The notes beneath the pieces are model-generated. The model was not told the DNA's origin. It saw nothing but the letters and a program-made list of their open reading frames with translations, and did no database searches. Position numbers and translations under genes: made by a program. A stretch of 39,485 bases of DNA from an uncultured Treponema sp. (GTDB lineage: Bacteria; Spirochaetota; Spirochaetia; Treponematales; Treponemataceae): NCBI GenBank assembly GCA_947177175.1, contig CAMWTK010000019.1:1-39485 (forward strand), written 5' to 3'. Below are positions 32,107 through 39,485 of the stretch, in pieces (positions within the stretch are counted from its first letter, which is position 1; the number at the start of each line of letters is the position of its first letter).

Positions 32107-33099
32107 ATGCAGAATGATGACGTGCTGTTGCGCCTGATGCTTGCGGGCGCGACGTTTTTGACGACAAAAGAAAAGACGCTTTTGCAAAATAATCTTGACG
32201 GCAGTGCGTCATTTGCTCTATATTCAATAGAAGATATATCTGTTGCCGTCCGCCGCGCGATACCAAGGTCGACCTGGAACGGCGCAGAGCGGCTCCGGCA
32301 GGCGCAGCAGGAAAAGAGGCTGCTCGACGCGCTGGGCATCCGTTGGACAGCGTGGGATGCGGCGGATTTTCCTGCCATGCTGCGCGAGATGGCGGATCCG
32401 CCCTATATGCTGTTCTACCGGGGAAATGCGGACTGCCTGAACCGGCAGTGCGTGTCCGTGGTGGGGACGCGCCGGGCGACGGTCGGTGCGCGGCGGGCGA
32501 CCGAGGCATTTGCGCGTGCGGCGGCAGAGGACGACGGCACGGTCGTCAGCGGGCTTGCCTACGGCATCGACAGCCACGCGCACAAGGGCAGCCTTTTGAG
32601 CGCGCGCGGGCAGACGGCGGCCGTCCTGCCGTGCGGCATTGACATCGTAACGCCCGGTGCGCACAAAAAACTGGCGCAGCGACTGCTGGAAAAGGGCGGC
32701 GTGTTGCTGAGCGAATACGCGCCCGGCACGGCAGCGCAGGCATTCCGTTTTGTGCAGCGCAACCGGATTATAGCCGCGCTTTCGCCCGCGACGGTGGTCA
32801 TGCAGGCTCCGGCGGGAAGCGGCGCGCTCATTACGGCAAGTTTCGCGCTTGAGTACGGTCGCGAGGTTTTGTTGCACGAGGAATGTTTTTCTGCCGACGC
32901 GCAGCTGCTGGATCAGGCGGCCGTCCGGCAGTTGCAGGCGCAGTCCGCCCGCGGAAAAAACGTGGCGCACAAGCAGGAGCGTTCCGTGCAGCGGTATCGT
33001 GACGACGGCGCGCCCGTCATTGCGGACTATGCGGCATATCAGGCGAGCCGGTCGAGCGCTCCGGGAACGGTGTTCGGGCGGTCGCAAAGACTTTTTTAG
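32107..33099 (+). CDS. dprA: DNA processing protein DprA (Smf)
   Basis: This 330-aa protein protects incoming single-stranded DNA and loads RecA in naturally transformable bacteria. The N-terminal part (about 60-90 residues) is followed by the Rossmann domain: VSVVGTRRATVGAR, VVSGLAYGIDSHAHKGSL, TAAVLPCGIDIVTP, QRNRIIAALSPATVV and GSGALITASFALEYGREV. The C-terminal DprA helix domain appears short. Its presence does not prove competence, because no comE/com genes are in the window. It lies 8 nt before topA, an order seen in T. pallidum. Confidence 0.93.
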   Translation: MQNDDVLLRLMLAGATFLTTKEKTLLQNNLDGSASFALYSIEDISVAVRRAIPRSTWNGAERLRQAQQEKRLLDALGIRWTAWDAADFPAMLREMADPPYMLFYRGNADCLNRQCVSVVGTRRATVGARRATEAFARAAAEDDGTVVSGLAYGIDSHAHKGSLLSARGQTAAVLPCGIDIVTPGAHKKLAQRLLEKGGVLLSEYAPGTAAQAFRFVQRNRIIAALSPATVVMQAPAGSGALITASFALEYGREVLLHEECFSADAQLLDQAAVRQLQAQSARGKNVAHKQERSVQRYRDDGAPVIADYAAYQASRSSAPGTVFGRSQRLF

Positions 33100-33107
33100 A
33101 GGATTAT

Positions 33108-35252
33108 ATGGCAAAGGCAAAAACGAAGGCGGAACCGAAAAAACAGACGCTCGTCATCGTGGAATCCCCGGCAAAGGCGACCACGATTGAAAAATATCTC
33201 GGTCCGGGCTACACCGTCAAGGCATCGATGGGGCATCTTATCGACCTGCCCAAAAGCCGCATGGCTATCAATATTGACGACCATTTTCAGCCGGAATATA
33301 TCACCGTGCGCGGGCGGGCAAAACTGCTCAAGGAATTGCAGCGCGACGCGAAAAAAAGCACCGATGTCCTGCTTGCTTCCGATAACGACCGCGAGGGCGA
33401 GGCGATTGCCTGGCATCTGAACAACGCGCTCAAGGACAAGACCGACGCGGACATCAAGCGCATCGTTTTCAATGAGATTACGCCCGTCGCCATTCAGGAG
33501 GCGGTCAAGCATCCGGGGACGATTGACGAAAGCAAGGTGAACGCGCAGAAAGCGCGGCGCGTGCTCGACCGGCTGGTCGGCTACAATCTAAGCCCGCTCC
33601 TGTGGAAAAAGGTGAAGAACGGGCTGTCCGCCGGCCGCGTGCAGTCCGTCGCCCTGCGCCTGATCTGTGAGCGCGAGCAGGAAGTGGAGAATTTCATTCC
33701 CGACGAATACTGGACGCTGGAGGCCGATTTTTCCAAGGGCAAGTCCACGTTCACCGCGCAGCTCGTGCAGTACAAGGGTGCGAAAGTCGATCTGAAAAGC
33801 GAGGAAGCCGTCAACGACATCATCAAGGAGATTCAGCATTCCGAATGCAAAGTGAGCGACGTGAAGGCGACCGAAAAAAACGTGCGTCCCAAGCCGCCGT
33901 TCACCACGTCCAAGATGCAGCAGTCGGCGGCGAACCGCCTGGGCTTTACGTCGCGCAAGACGATGCAGATTGCGCAGCAGCTCTACGAGGGCATTCAGAT
34001 GGGCGAAAATCGGATCGGCCTGATTACCTATATGCGTACCGATTCCGTGCGTATCGCGCAGACGGCATTGGACGAAGTGCGCGCCTGGATTGGCGAGCAT
34101 TATCCGGACGACCTGCCCGAAAAGCCGATTGAATATGCGGTGGGCAAGGGCGCGCAGGACGCGCACGAATGTATCCGCCCGACCTACGCGAGCTACACGC
34201 CGGCGAGCGTCAAGGAGTACCTGACGCGCGACCAGTTGCGCCTGTACACGCTGATTTGGGAGAAATTCGTTTCGTGCCAGATGGCGAACGCCAAGACACG
34301 CACCACGAGCGTGGACATCATGGCGGGCGACGCGCTGTTCAGGACTTCGGCGAGCAAGCTGGTGGAAAAAGGCTTCTATCACGTGATTTCCCTGCTTTCC
34401 TCCAAAGAAGACGTGACGGGTTCCGTGCCCGCGCTCAAAAAGGACGAGGTGCTCGATGCCGCGCACACGTTCTATCCCGAGCAGCATTTTACGCAGGGGC
34501 CTGCCCGCTACACCGACGCTTCGATTGTCCGCACGCTTGAGGAGAAGGGAATCGGCCGCCCGTCAACCTATGCGCCGATTATCTCCGTGCTGCTCGACCG
34601 CTATTACGTGACGCGCTTGAACAAGCAGCTCGTCCCCACACAGCTGGGCAAAATGATCTGCAAGATTCTGGTGGAGGCGTTCCCCGACGTGATTAACGAG
34701 CATTTTACTGCCGACGTGGAGAACAAACTGGACGACGTGGAGCAGAACAAAATCGTCTGGAACAATTTTATCGGCGATTTTTACGCGCCGTTCAAGCACC
34801 GGGTGGACGAGGTTGACGCGAATCAGGAGAGCGTCAAGGGATTTTTGGACGAAGAGACCGACAAAGTGTGCGAGAAATGCGGAAAGCCCATGCTCAAAAA
34901 ACTCGGTCGCTTCGGCTTTTTCCTTGCGTGTTCGGGCTTTCCCGAATGCCACAACACCAAGTCGATTCCGCTCGCAAAATGCCCGGTGGAAGGCTGCAAC
35001 GGCGAAATCGTGGAGCGCAAGACGAAAGGGCGCGGCAAGTCGTTTTACGGCTGCACGAATTATCCGCAGTGCAATTTTATTTCGCACTTTAAGCCGCTGG
35101 AACATCAGTATTGCCCCAAATGCGGCTGGTTTTTGGTGGAGAAATTCGACAAAAAGAACGGCACGTACAAATCCTGCATCAACCCGGACTGCGACTACCT
35201 GCATTCTGCGGAAGACGCTGCCGAAAAACTGCCCGAGTCGGGCGAGGCGTGA
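33108..35252 (+). CDS. topA: DNA topoisomerase I
   Basis: This 714-aa type IA topoisomerase relaxes negative supercoils. The Toprim domain starts with VIVESPAKATTIEKYL and ASDNDREGEAIAWHL (acidic metal-binding triad, with DND replacing the commoner DPD). The active-site Tyr is in ITYMRTDS (about residue 308). The C-terminus holds three four-cysteine zinc modules: CEKCG...CSGFPEC, CPVEGC...CTNYPQC and CPKCG...CINPDC. The length is normal. The gene sits between dprA (8 nt) and xerC (8 nt). Confidence 0.98.
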   Translation: MAKAKTKAEPKKQTLVIVESPAKATTIEKYLGPGYTVKASMGHLIDLPKSRMAINIDDHFQPEYITVRGRAKLLKELQRDAKKSTDVLLASDNDREGEAIAWHLNNALKDKTDADIKRIVFNEITPVAIQEAVKHPGTIDESKVNAQKARRVLDRLVGYNLSPLLWKKVKNGLSAGRVQSVALRLICEREQEVENFIPDEYWTLEADFSKGKSTFTAQLVQYKGAKVDLKSEEAVNDIIKEIQHSECKVSDVKATEKNVRPKPPFTTSKMQQSAANRLGFTSRKTMQIAQQLYEGIQMGENRIGLITYMRTDSVRIAQTALDEVRAWIGEHYPDDLPEKPIEYAVGKGAQDAHECIRPTYASYTPASVKEYLTRDQLRLYTLIWEKFVSCQMANAKTRTTSVDIMAGDALFRTSASKLVEKGFYHVISLLSSKEDVTGSVPALKKDEVLDAAHTFYPEQHFTQGPARYTDASIVRTLEEKGIGRPSTYAPIISVLLDRYYVTRLNKQLVPTQLGKMICKILVEAFPDVINEHFTADVENKLDDVEQNKIVWNNFIGDFYAPFKHRVDEVDANQESVKGFLDEETDKVCEKCGKPMLKKLGRFGFFLACSGFPECHNTKSIPLAKCPVEGCNGEIVERKTKGRGKSFYGCTNYPQCNFISHFKPLEHQYCPKCGWFLVEKFDKKNGTYKSCINPDCDYLHSAEDAAEKLPESGEA

Positions 35253-35260
35253 CGGCGGCT

Positions 35261-36175
35261 ATGCGTACCGTACGGGAAGCGAAAGACGAATTCTTGGATT
35301 ATCTTGGCTCGGTGCGCGATATGTCGCCGCATACGGTCATCAGTTATCGGAATGACTTGGCGCAGTTCGAGGCGATGGACGGCATCGGCGCACAGACCGA
35401 CATCGCTGCAATTACGCCAGAGACGCTCCGCCGTTGTATCGGGGTGCTTTCCCGGCAGCGGCGCGCGCCTGCGTCAATCAACCGCTTTATTGCGGCGGTG
35501 CGCGGGCTGTTTTCCTACTGCAAAAAATGCGGCTACCTTGCGGTCAATCCCGCGCTGGAACTGCGGACGGTAAAGAATCCTCAGCGGCTGCCGCGCTTTA
35601 TGACGGGCGCGGAAGTGGACAAGCTCTGCGCCGCCCCCGCGGGGAACGAGTTGCTCTGGGAAGCGCGCGACCGCGCCCTGTTCGAGATGTTGTATTCGTC
35701 GGGCTGCCGCTTGAGCGAAATGGCGTCGCTGACGGTTGCCGACATTGACGTTGATTACGGCAGCGCAGTCGTGACGGGCAAGGGAAACAAGGACCGGCGC
35801 GTCTATTTTGAGGCCGATGCCCGTGCCGCGCTCGCCGCCTACCTTGCCGACCGCCGCAAGCGTTTTGGCAGTGCCGACACGGAAACGGCGTTGTTCGTCA
35901 ACCAGCGGGGAAAGAAGATGACCACGCGCGGCATTGCCTACGTCGTCGCCCGCTATTCCGGCGTTGAGGGCACGAACCGTCATGTCTCCCCGCATGCGTT
36001 CCGGCATACGTTTGCGACCGCGCTGCTGACGGGCGGCGCGGACGTGCGTCTGGTGCAGGAACTGCTGGGGCATTCGAGCATATCCACCACGCAGCGGTAC
36101 ACGCACGTGACCACCGACCGCCTGATTGAGCTGTACAACAAGGCGCATCCCCACGGCGGCGCAAAAGGCACATGA
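35261..36175 (+). CDS. xerC: Tyrosine recombinase, XerC-like
   Basis: This 304-aa recombinase has an N-terminal core-binding domain (FLDYLGSVRDMSPHTVISYR) and a catalytic domain with SSGCRLSEM (Arg), TGKGNKDRR (Lys), SPHAFRHTFATALL, VQELLGHSSISTTQ and the nucleophilic Tyr in QRYTHV. XerC is favoured by the position after topA and by PHAFRHTFAT, but discrimination from XerD is tentative. The start is ambiguous: ATG at 35261, or GTG at 35249 overlapping the topA stop. It closes the thirteen-gene cluster. It probably works with the XerD-like protein encoded 5 kb upstream. Confidence 0.88.
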   Translation: MRTVREAKDEFLDYLGSVRDMSPHTVISYRNDLAQFEAMDGIGAQTDIAAITPETLRRCIGVLSRQRRAPASINRFIAAVRGLFSYCKKCGYLAVNPALELRTVKNPQRLPRFMTGAEVDKLCAAPAGNELLWEARDRALFEMLYSSGCRLSEMASLTVADIDVDYGSAVVTGKGNKDRRVYFEADARAALAAYLADRRKRFGSADTETALFVNQRGKKMTTRGIAYVVARYSGVEGTNRHVSPHAFRHTFATALLTGGADVRLVQELLGHSSISTTQRYTHVTTDRLIELYNKAHPHGGAKGT

Positions 36176-36190
36176 CCGTCGCCGCTTTTT
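36156..36190 (+). terminator. Candidate terminator overlapping the xerC end
   Basis: GCGGCG (36156-36161) and CGCCGC (36180-36185) can pair across an 18-nt loop that includes the xerC stop, followed by five T (36186-36190). The large loop makes it weak. Confidence 0.42.
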
Positions 36191-36233
36191 GAATCATACG
36201 TTTTTCGCATACTAATCTATAAAAAATAAGTAT

Positions 36234-36262
36234 TTGATATGTTTCACCGCTGTGCCTATACT
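36234..36262 (+). promoter_or_regulatory. Promoter of the acetyltransferase gene
   Basis: TTGATA (36234-36239), a 17-nt spacer and TATACT (36257-36262) give a transcript start near 36269. It lies at the edge of an AT-rich island (about 36190-36240) containing ATACT (36209-36213) and AGTAT (36229-36233) as an inverted repeat, which could be an operator or an UP-like element. Confidence 0.65.
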
Positions 36263-36285
36263 GGAATGCAGGGCGGAAGATAACT

Positions 36286-36870
36286 ATGCTGTATGAAAAA
36301 GGTTTTGTGTATACGCTGATGGACGCGGGCGGACCGACTGACGTGCGCGAGCCGTATTTTCAGGAGGCGGTGGACGAAATGATGCGTTCCCGGACGCTCT
36401 GCGCGCAGGCGAACGCGCGGCTTCCGAGCGATCCCACCGCCGTCGCGGATTTGGAGGAGCTGTTCGGTCGCTCGCTGGACGACGTGCGCATTCTCACGCC
36501 GTTTATCTGCGATTTCGGCAACCGCGTCACGTTCGGCAAGAACGTGTTTATCAACCACTCGGCGATTCTGAGCGCGAGCGGCGGCATCGTCTTTGAGGAC
36601 GGCGTTTCGGTCGCACCGGGCTGCCGTATCGCGACGATCAACCATGATTTTAACGAGCGTCATACAAAACACACCTACGGCAAGGTGACGATAAAGAAGA
36701 ACGCCTGGATCGGCATGAACGTGACGATTTGTCCCGGCGTGACGATCGGTGCGTATGCGGTCGTTGCGGCGGGTGCGGTGGTCACCAGGGACATTCCCGA
36801 CTACGCGGTCGTCGGCGGCGTTCCGGCAAAAGTGATAAAAATGCAGAATCCCGCCGAACAGAAAGAATAA
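36286..36870 (+). CDS. Hexapeptide-repeat sugar O-acetyltransferase (maltose O-acetyltransferase type)
   Basis: This 194-aa enzyme has a short helical N-terminus and a left-handed beta-helix of hexapeptide repeats ([60 protein letters not shown]), ending [11 protein letters not shown]. The catalytic histidine is in [10 protein letters not shown] near residue 120. The family transfers acetyl groups from acetyl-CoA to sugars or related acceptors. The ATG at 36286 has GGCGGAAG upstream. It is followed after 60 nt by the ECF-type gene, which may be a separate unit. Confidence 0.93.
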   Translation: MLYEKGFVYTLMDAGGPTDVREPYFQEAVDEMMRSRTLCAQANARLPSDPTAVADLEELFGRSLDDVRILTPFICDFGNRVTFGKNVFINHSAILSASGGIVFEDGVSVAPGCRIATINHDFNERHTKHTYGKVTIKKNAWIGMNVTICPGVTIGAYAVVAAGAVVTRDIPDYAVVGGVPAKVIKMQNPAEQKE

Positions 36871-36930
36871 TCGCATGATCACCGAGTTTCCGCAGTGCGA
36901 AAAGTCGGGACAATAACATGAGGAGGCTGT

Positions 36931-37491
36931 ATGACAGCAGTACGGATTGAGCGGCGCGCGCCGCTTTCGATGAAGGCGCAGACGGTGGCGACCGTCCTTG
37001 CGGTTGTGGCGGCGGTGGTCGTGCCGCAATGGTTTCACTGGCTCGGCACGGTGTCGGGCGCGGGAAAGGCTCCGGGCGTGGCGTTCAGCCCGATGCACCT
37101 GCCGGTTATCCTCGTCGGCTTTCTGGCAGGACCGATTGCGGGCGTGGTATCGGGCTTGCTCGGTCCGGTCGCGGCGCATTTGTTTTCGGGCATGCCCACG
37201 GCGGCGCAGCTTCCGTTCATGATGATTGAGCTTTTCGGCTACGGGCTTTCTGCCGGGCTGTTGCGCACCGTGCGCGTTCCGCTCGCCGTCAGCACGCTGC
37301 TTTCCCTGCTGTGCGGCCGCGTGCTGCGCATGATTGCCTGTGCCGTGGCGTTTTACGCGCTCGGAAACGAAACGGTGTCGCCGCTCGGCATTTGGCGCAG
37401 CGTCCCCGCCTGTCTGCCCGGCATCGTCTTGCAGCTGGCGTTCGTGCCGCTCGTCGTATACTGGGCGGAACACCGCAACCGGGAGGCGTGA
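36931..37491 (+). CDS. ECF transporter S-component-like membrane protein
   Basis: This 186-aa protein has five or six transmembrane helices and the S-component pattern MHLPVILVGFLAGPIAGVVSG near residue 55, followed by GLLGPVAAHLFSGMPTAAQL and MMIELFGYGLSAGLLR. S components bind vitamins or metal ions and dock to a shared ECF energising module, which is not encoded here. The substrate is unknown. AGGAGG lies 5 nt before the ATG at 36931. It is 3 nt before the DUF362 gene, which suggests a joint function. Confidence 0.78.
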   Translation: MTAVRIERRAPLSMKAQTVATVLAVVAAVVVPQWFHWLGTVSGAGKAPGVAFSPMHLPVILVGFLAGPIAGVVSGLLGPVAAHLFSGMPTAAQLPFMMIELFGYGLSAGLLRTVRVPLAVSTLLSLLCGRVLRMIACAVAFYALGNETVSPLGIWRSVPACLPGIVLQLAFVPLVVYWAEHRNREA

Positions 37492-37494
37492 GCA

Positions 37495-38502
37495 ATGCAG
37501 CTGAAAAAGAAACTTCTTGCCCTTTGTGCCGTCCTGATTGTCCTCGGCGGCTCGTGCGCGTTCGGCGCGGGAAAAAAGGCGGGCGCGGCGGCGGAACTCC
37601 TGCCGCATCAGACGGCGGACGAGCGCGCGCCGGTCGTCTATTTTGTCCGCGCGGTGACGGGCGACGCATTGGTCAAAGTGTATGACGCACTCGGCTGGTC
37701 GCCCAAAGGAAAGACGGGCGTCAAAATCAGCACGGGTGAGCCTCCCGCGTCGAATTATCTGCGCCCCGCGCTCATCGCCGCCGTCGTCAAGAAAGTCAAC
37801 GGGACGATCGTGGAGAGCAATACGGCGTATGGCGGCTCGCGCTCGAGCGTGGCGTTGCACAAGCAGGTCGTCAAGGATCATGGCTTTCTGGACATCGCGG
37901 CCTTTGACTTGCAGGACGAGGACGGCGTTATGACGATTCCCGTCAACGGCAAGCGGCTCGACGTTGACTATGTTGGCTCTCATTTTAAGGACTACGGCTC
38001 GTACTTGGTGCTGTCGCACTTCAAGGGGCATCTCATGGCGGGATTCGGCGGGGCGATCAAGAACCTGTCCATCGGCTTTGCGTCCGGGACGAGTGCCGAC
38101 GCTTCGGGCAAGATTTATATCCATTCCGGCGGACTGCGCACCAAGGGATCGTTCATGGGCGAACAGATTCCGTTCCTTGAGTCGATGGCAGAGGCGGCGC
38201 AGGGCGTGTGCCGGGCGATGGACGGCGGGAAGAACATCGCCTTTGTGAACGTGCTCAACCGCCTGAGCGTGGACTGCGACTGCGACGGGCATCCGTCCGA
38301 GCCGGACATGCACGACATCGGCATCCTTGCCTCGCTCGACCCGCTGGCAATCGACCAGGCGAGCGTGGATTTGGTGTACGCTGCCCCCGACTCCGCGTCG
38401 CTGCGCACGCGCATTGAAAGCCGTCAGGGACTGCACACGCTCGACTATGCGGCGGAAATCGGTCTGGGCAGCCGCGCCTACCGGCTGGTCGAACTGCGCT
38501 GA
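37495..38502 (+). CDS. Exported DUF362-domain protein
   Basis: This 335-aa protein begins with a signal sequence (LLALCAVLIVLGGSCAFGAG) that could be either cleaved or lipidated at the cysteine of GGSC. The DUF362 domain follows: YFVRAVTGDALVKVYDALGW, KISTGEPPASNYLRPALI, VESNTAYGGSR, LVLSHFKGHLMAGFGGAIKN and the family signature NRLSVDCDCDGHP...DIGILASLDPLAIDQAS. The Asp/Cys/His-rich SVDCDCDGH site is a plausible metal or Fe-S site, but there are no ferredoxin repeats. The biochemical role of the family is unknown. It lies between an S component and a permease. Confidence 0.88.
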   Translation: MQLKKKLLALCAVLIVLGGSCAFGAGKKAGAAAELLPHQTADERAPVVYFVRAVTGDALVKVYDALGWSPKGKTGVKISTGEPPASNYLRPALIAAVVKKVNGTIVESNTAYGGSRSSVALHKQVVKDHGFLDIAAFDLQDEDGVMTIPVNGKRLDVDYVGSHFKDYGSYLVLSHFKGHLMAGFGGAIKNLSIGFASGTSADASGKIYIHSGGLRTKGSFMGEQIPFLESMAEAAQGVCRAMDGGKNIAFVNVLNRLSVDCDCDGHPSEPDMHDIGILASLDPLAIDQASVDLVYAAPDSASLRTRIESRQGLHTLDYAAEIGLGSRAYRLVELR

Positions 38503-39416
38503 TGCTTGCCGTCCTGCGCCGCGAGTTCGTCTACCTCTGGTATTATGTGGACGTGCAGGTGCGGCAGATTTTCTGGTACTGGCTCGTCGGCATCGTGCTC
38601 GGCTCGGCTGTCTCCGTGTTCGCCCGGAACGGCATCCATGCGGCGGCGGAGAAAATCGGGCGGCGGCTTCCGGGCTTTCTGGGGCTGCTGCTCGCGAGCG
38701 CGCTCGGCATCGCCTCGCCGCTGTGTATGTACGGCACGATTCCGCTGTGCGCCGCGTTCTCGCGCAAGGGCGTAAAGGACGACTTCCTTGCGGCGTTCAT
38801 GATGAGTTCCGTCCTGCTCAACCCGCAGCTGATTATTTACAGCACCGCGCTCGGCGCGCCCCTGCTGGCGGTGCGCGTCGTGTCCTGCTTTGTCTGCGGC
38901 GTTGCGGCGGGACTGCTCGTGCGGCTGTTTTTCTGCGGCAAAAACGCGCCGCCCTATTTTGACTTCACGTCGTTCGGCGACCCGCACGACCACGACACCG
39001 ACCCGAACCTGCTGCTGCGTCTGCTCAAGAACATTGCCCGCAACGTCCGGGCGACCGGGCCGTGGTTTCTGCTCGGCGTGCTGCTGTCCGCCGCGTTCCA
39101 GCGGTACGTGCCCGCGCAGGGCATGGCGGCACTGTTCGGTAAGGAGCATGAGGGCTTCGGCCTGCTGATGGCGGCGACGCTCGGCGTTCCGCTCTACGTG
39201 TGCGGCGGCGGCACGATTCCGCTCCTGCTGCAATGGCTCGCGGACGGCATGAGCGCGGGCAGCGCGGCGGCGTTCATGATTACCGGCCCTGCCACCAAAA
39301 TCACGAACCTCGGCGCGCTCAAGATAGCCCTCGGCCTGCGGCATTTCCTGCTGTACCTGGCGTTCGTCGTTCTCTTTTCCCTTGCAACGGGCGCGGTGGT
39401 CAATCTGCTTGGGTAG
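38502..39416 (+). CDS. DUF318-type permease
   Basis: This 304-aa membrane protein has two similar halves. The first contains LASALGIASPLCMYGTIPLCAAFSRKG and SVLLNPQLIIYS; the second contains AATLGVPLYVCGGGTIPLLLQW and ITGPATKITNLGALK. This is the DUF318/ArsP-like permease pattern, a group implicated in metal or metalloid transport. A hydrophilic loop between the halves carries PHDHDTD near residues 161-168, a likely metal-binding spot. Its ATG shares one base with the DUF362 stop (TGATG). The substrate is unknown. Confidence 0.85.
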   Translation: MLAVLRREFVYLWYYVDVQVRQIFWYWLVGIVLGSAVSVFARNGIHAAAEKIGRRLPGFLGLLLASALGIASPLCMYGTIPLCAAFSRKGVKDDFLAAFMMSSVLLNPQLIIYSTALGAPLLAVRVVSCFVCGVAAGLLVRLFFCGKNAPPYFDFTSFGDPHDHDTDPNLLLRLLKNIARNVRATGPWFLLGVLLSAAFQRYVPAQGMAALFGKEHEGFGLLMAATLGVPLYVCGGGTIPLLLQWLADGMSAGSAAAFMITGPATKITNLGALKIALGLRHFLLYLAFVVLFSLATGAVVNLLG

Positions 39417-39485
39417 GGTGGGGGAAGTCTCCCCCTCGCTTCCAAGGCAAGCCTTGTCCGCTACCCCCTCTCCTAGGGGCGCTGC
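39417..39485. repeat. Palindromic GC-rich tail, possible dispersed repeat or terminator
   Basis: A perfect 6-bp stem (39420-39425 with 39430-39435) closes a 4-base loop just after the permease stop, followed by C- and T-rich DNA including CTACCCCCTCTCC and TAGGGG. No T-run is present, so termination is doubtful. The segment runs off the window. Confidence 0.3.

Noticed and set aside
36200..36230. dif site next to xerC
   Set aside because: Only the CGCATA part resembles the XerC arm; the XerD arm matches poorly, so it was kept only as a low-interest AT-rich island.
36256..38436. Long minus-strand open frame of 726 aa
   Set aside because: It is antisense to the acetyltransferase, ECF-S and DUF362 genes and has the Arg/His-rich composition of a frame shadow.
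1..39485. tRNA, rRNA, CRISPR arrays, insertion sequences or riboswitches
   Set aside because: No cloverleaf, rRNA-like stretch, spaced identical repeats, transposase with terminal inverted repeats or known riboswitch core was seen on reading both strands.

Overview
The window looks like a GC-rich chromosome segment from a spirochete of the genus Treponema or a close relative. The evidence is a TatT-TatP-TatQM TRAP transporter like the T. pallidum one, two FlaA-type flagellar sheath proteins beside a class II fructose-bisphosphate aldolase, a treponeme-style division cluster (mraZ-rsmH-ftsL-murF-ftsW-ftsQ-ftsA-ftsZ) running on into dprA and topA, and many lipoproteins with relaxed lipoboxes. 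The species cannot be fixed from the sequence alone. Comparisons with T. pallidum are from memory.

Layout. 1-3283: a partial surface-type lipoprotein gene on the minus strand whose promoter spacer contains nine consecutive G, a serine recombinase, a LysR regulator and a DinJ/YafQ toxin-antitoxin pair. 3284-6514: a GC-rich palindromic spacer, an unrecognised 469-aa protein and an overlapping peptide/oligopeptide-binding protein. 6524-8852 (minus): nicotinate phosphoribosyltransferase and a short-chain dehydrogenase. 8915-14974: tatT-tatP-tatQM followed, with 4-nt stop/start overlaps, by a GH3 lipoprotein and an RsmB-like methyltransferase. 14971-17390 (minus): infC-rpmI-rplT, a coiled-coil protein, zapA and a YaiI/YqxD-family gene. 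17553-18773: a small lipoprotein and a multispanning membrane protein. 18826-21591: fba (minus) and a flaA-like gene pair (plus) driven by a perfect-consensus promoter. 21724-22470 (minus): an uncharacterised protein with a PD-(D/E)xK-like motif. 22571-36175: thirteen co-directional genes from mraZ to xerC. 36286-39416: an acetyltransferase, an ECF-type S component, an exported DUF362 protein and a DUF318-type permease.

How the genes fit together. The division cluster couples envelope synthesis (murF, ftsW), the divisome (ftsL, ftsQ, ftsA, ftsZ) and chromosome processing (xerD, dprA, topA, xerC). It is preceded by five in-register MraZ boxes. zapA and a coiled-coil neighbour add FtsZ-associated functions to the translation operon. 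The tat operon joins periplasmic ligand capture to a membrane-anchored glycosidase. Several promoters place the ATG about 5-7 nt after the -10 box, which suggests leaderless mRNAs.

The best candidates for undescribed biology are the G9 promoter beside a recombinase, the ECF-S/DUF362/permease operon, the tat-GH3 linkage, the ZapB-like coiled coil and the nuclease-like protein next to mraZ. I saw no tRNA, rRNA, CRISPR array or insertion sequence. No stretch over 300 bases lacks a gene; the longest gaps (918-1136, 3284-3558, 19825-20068) hold promoters and palindromes described below.
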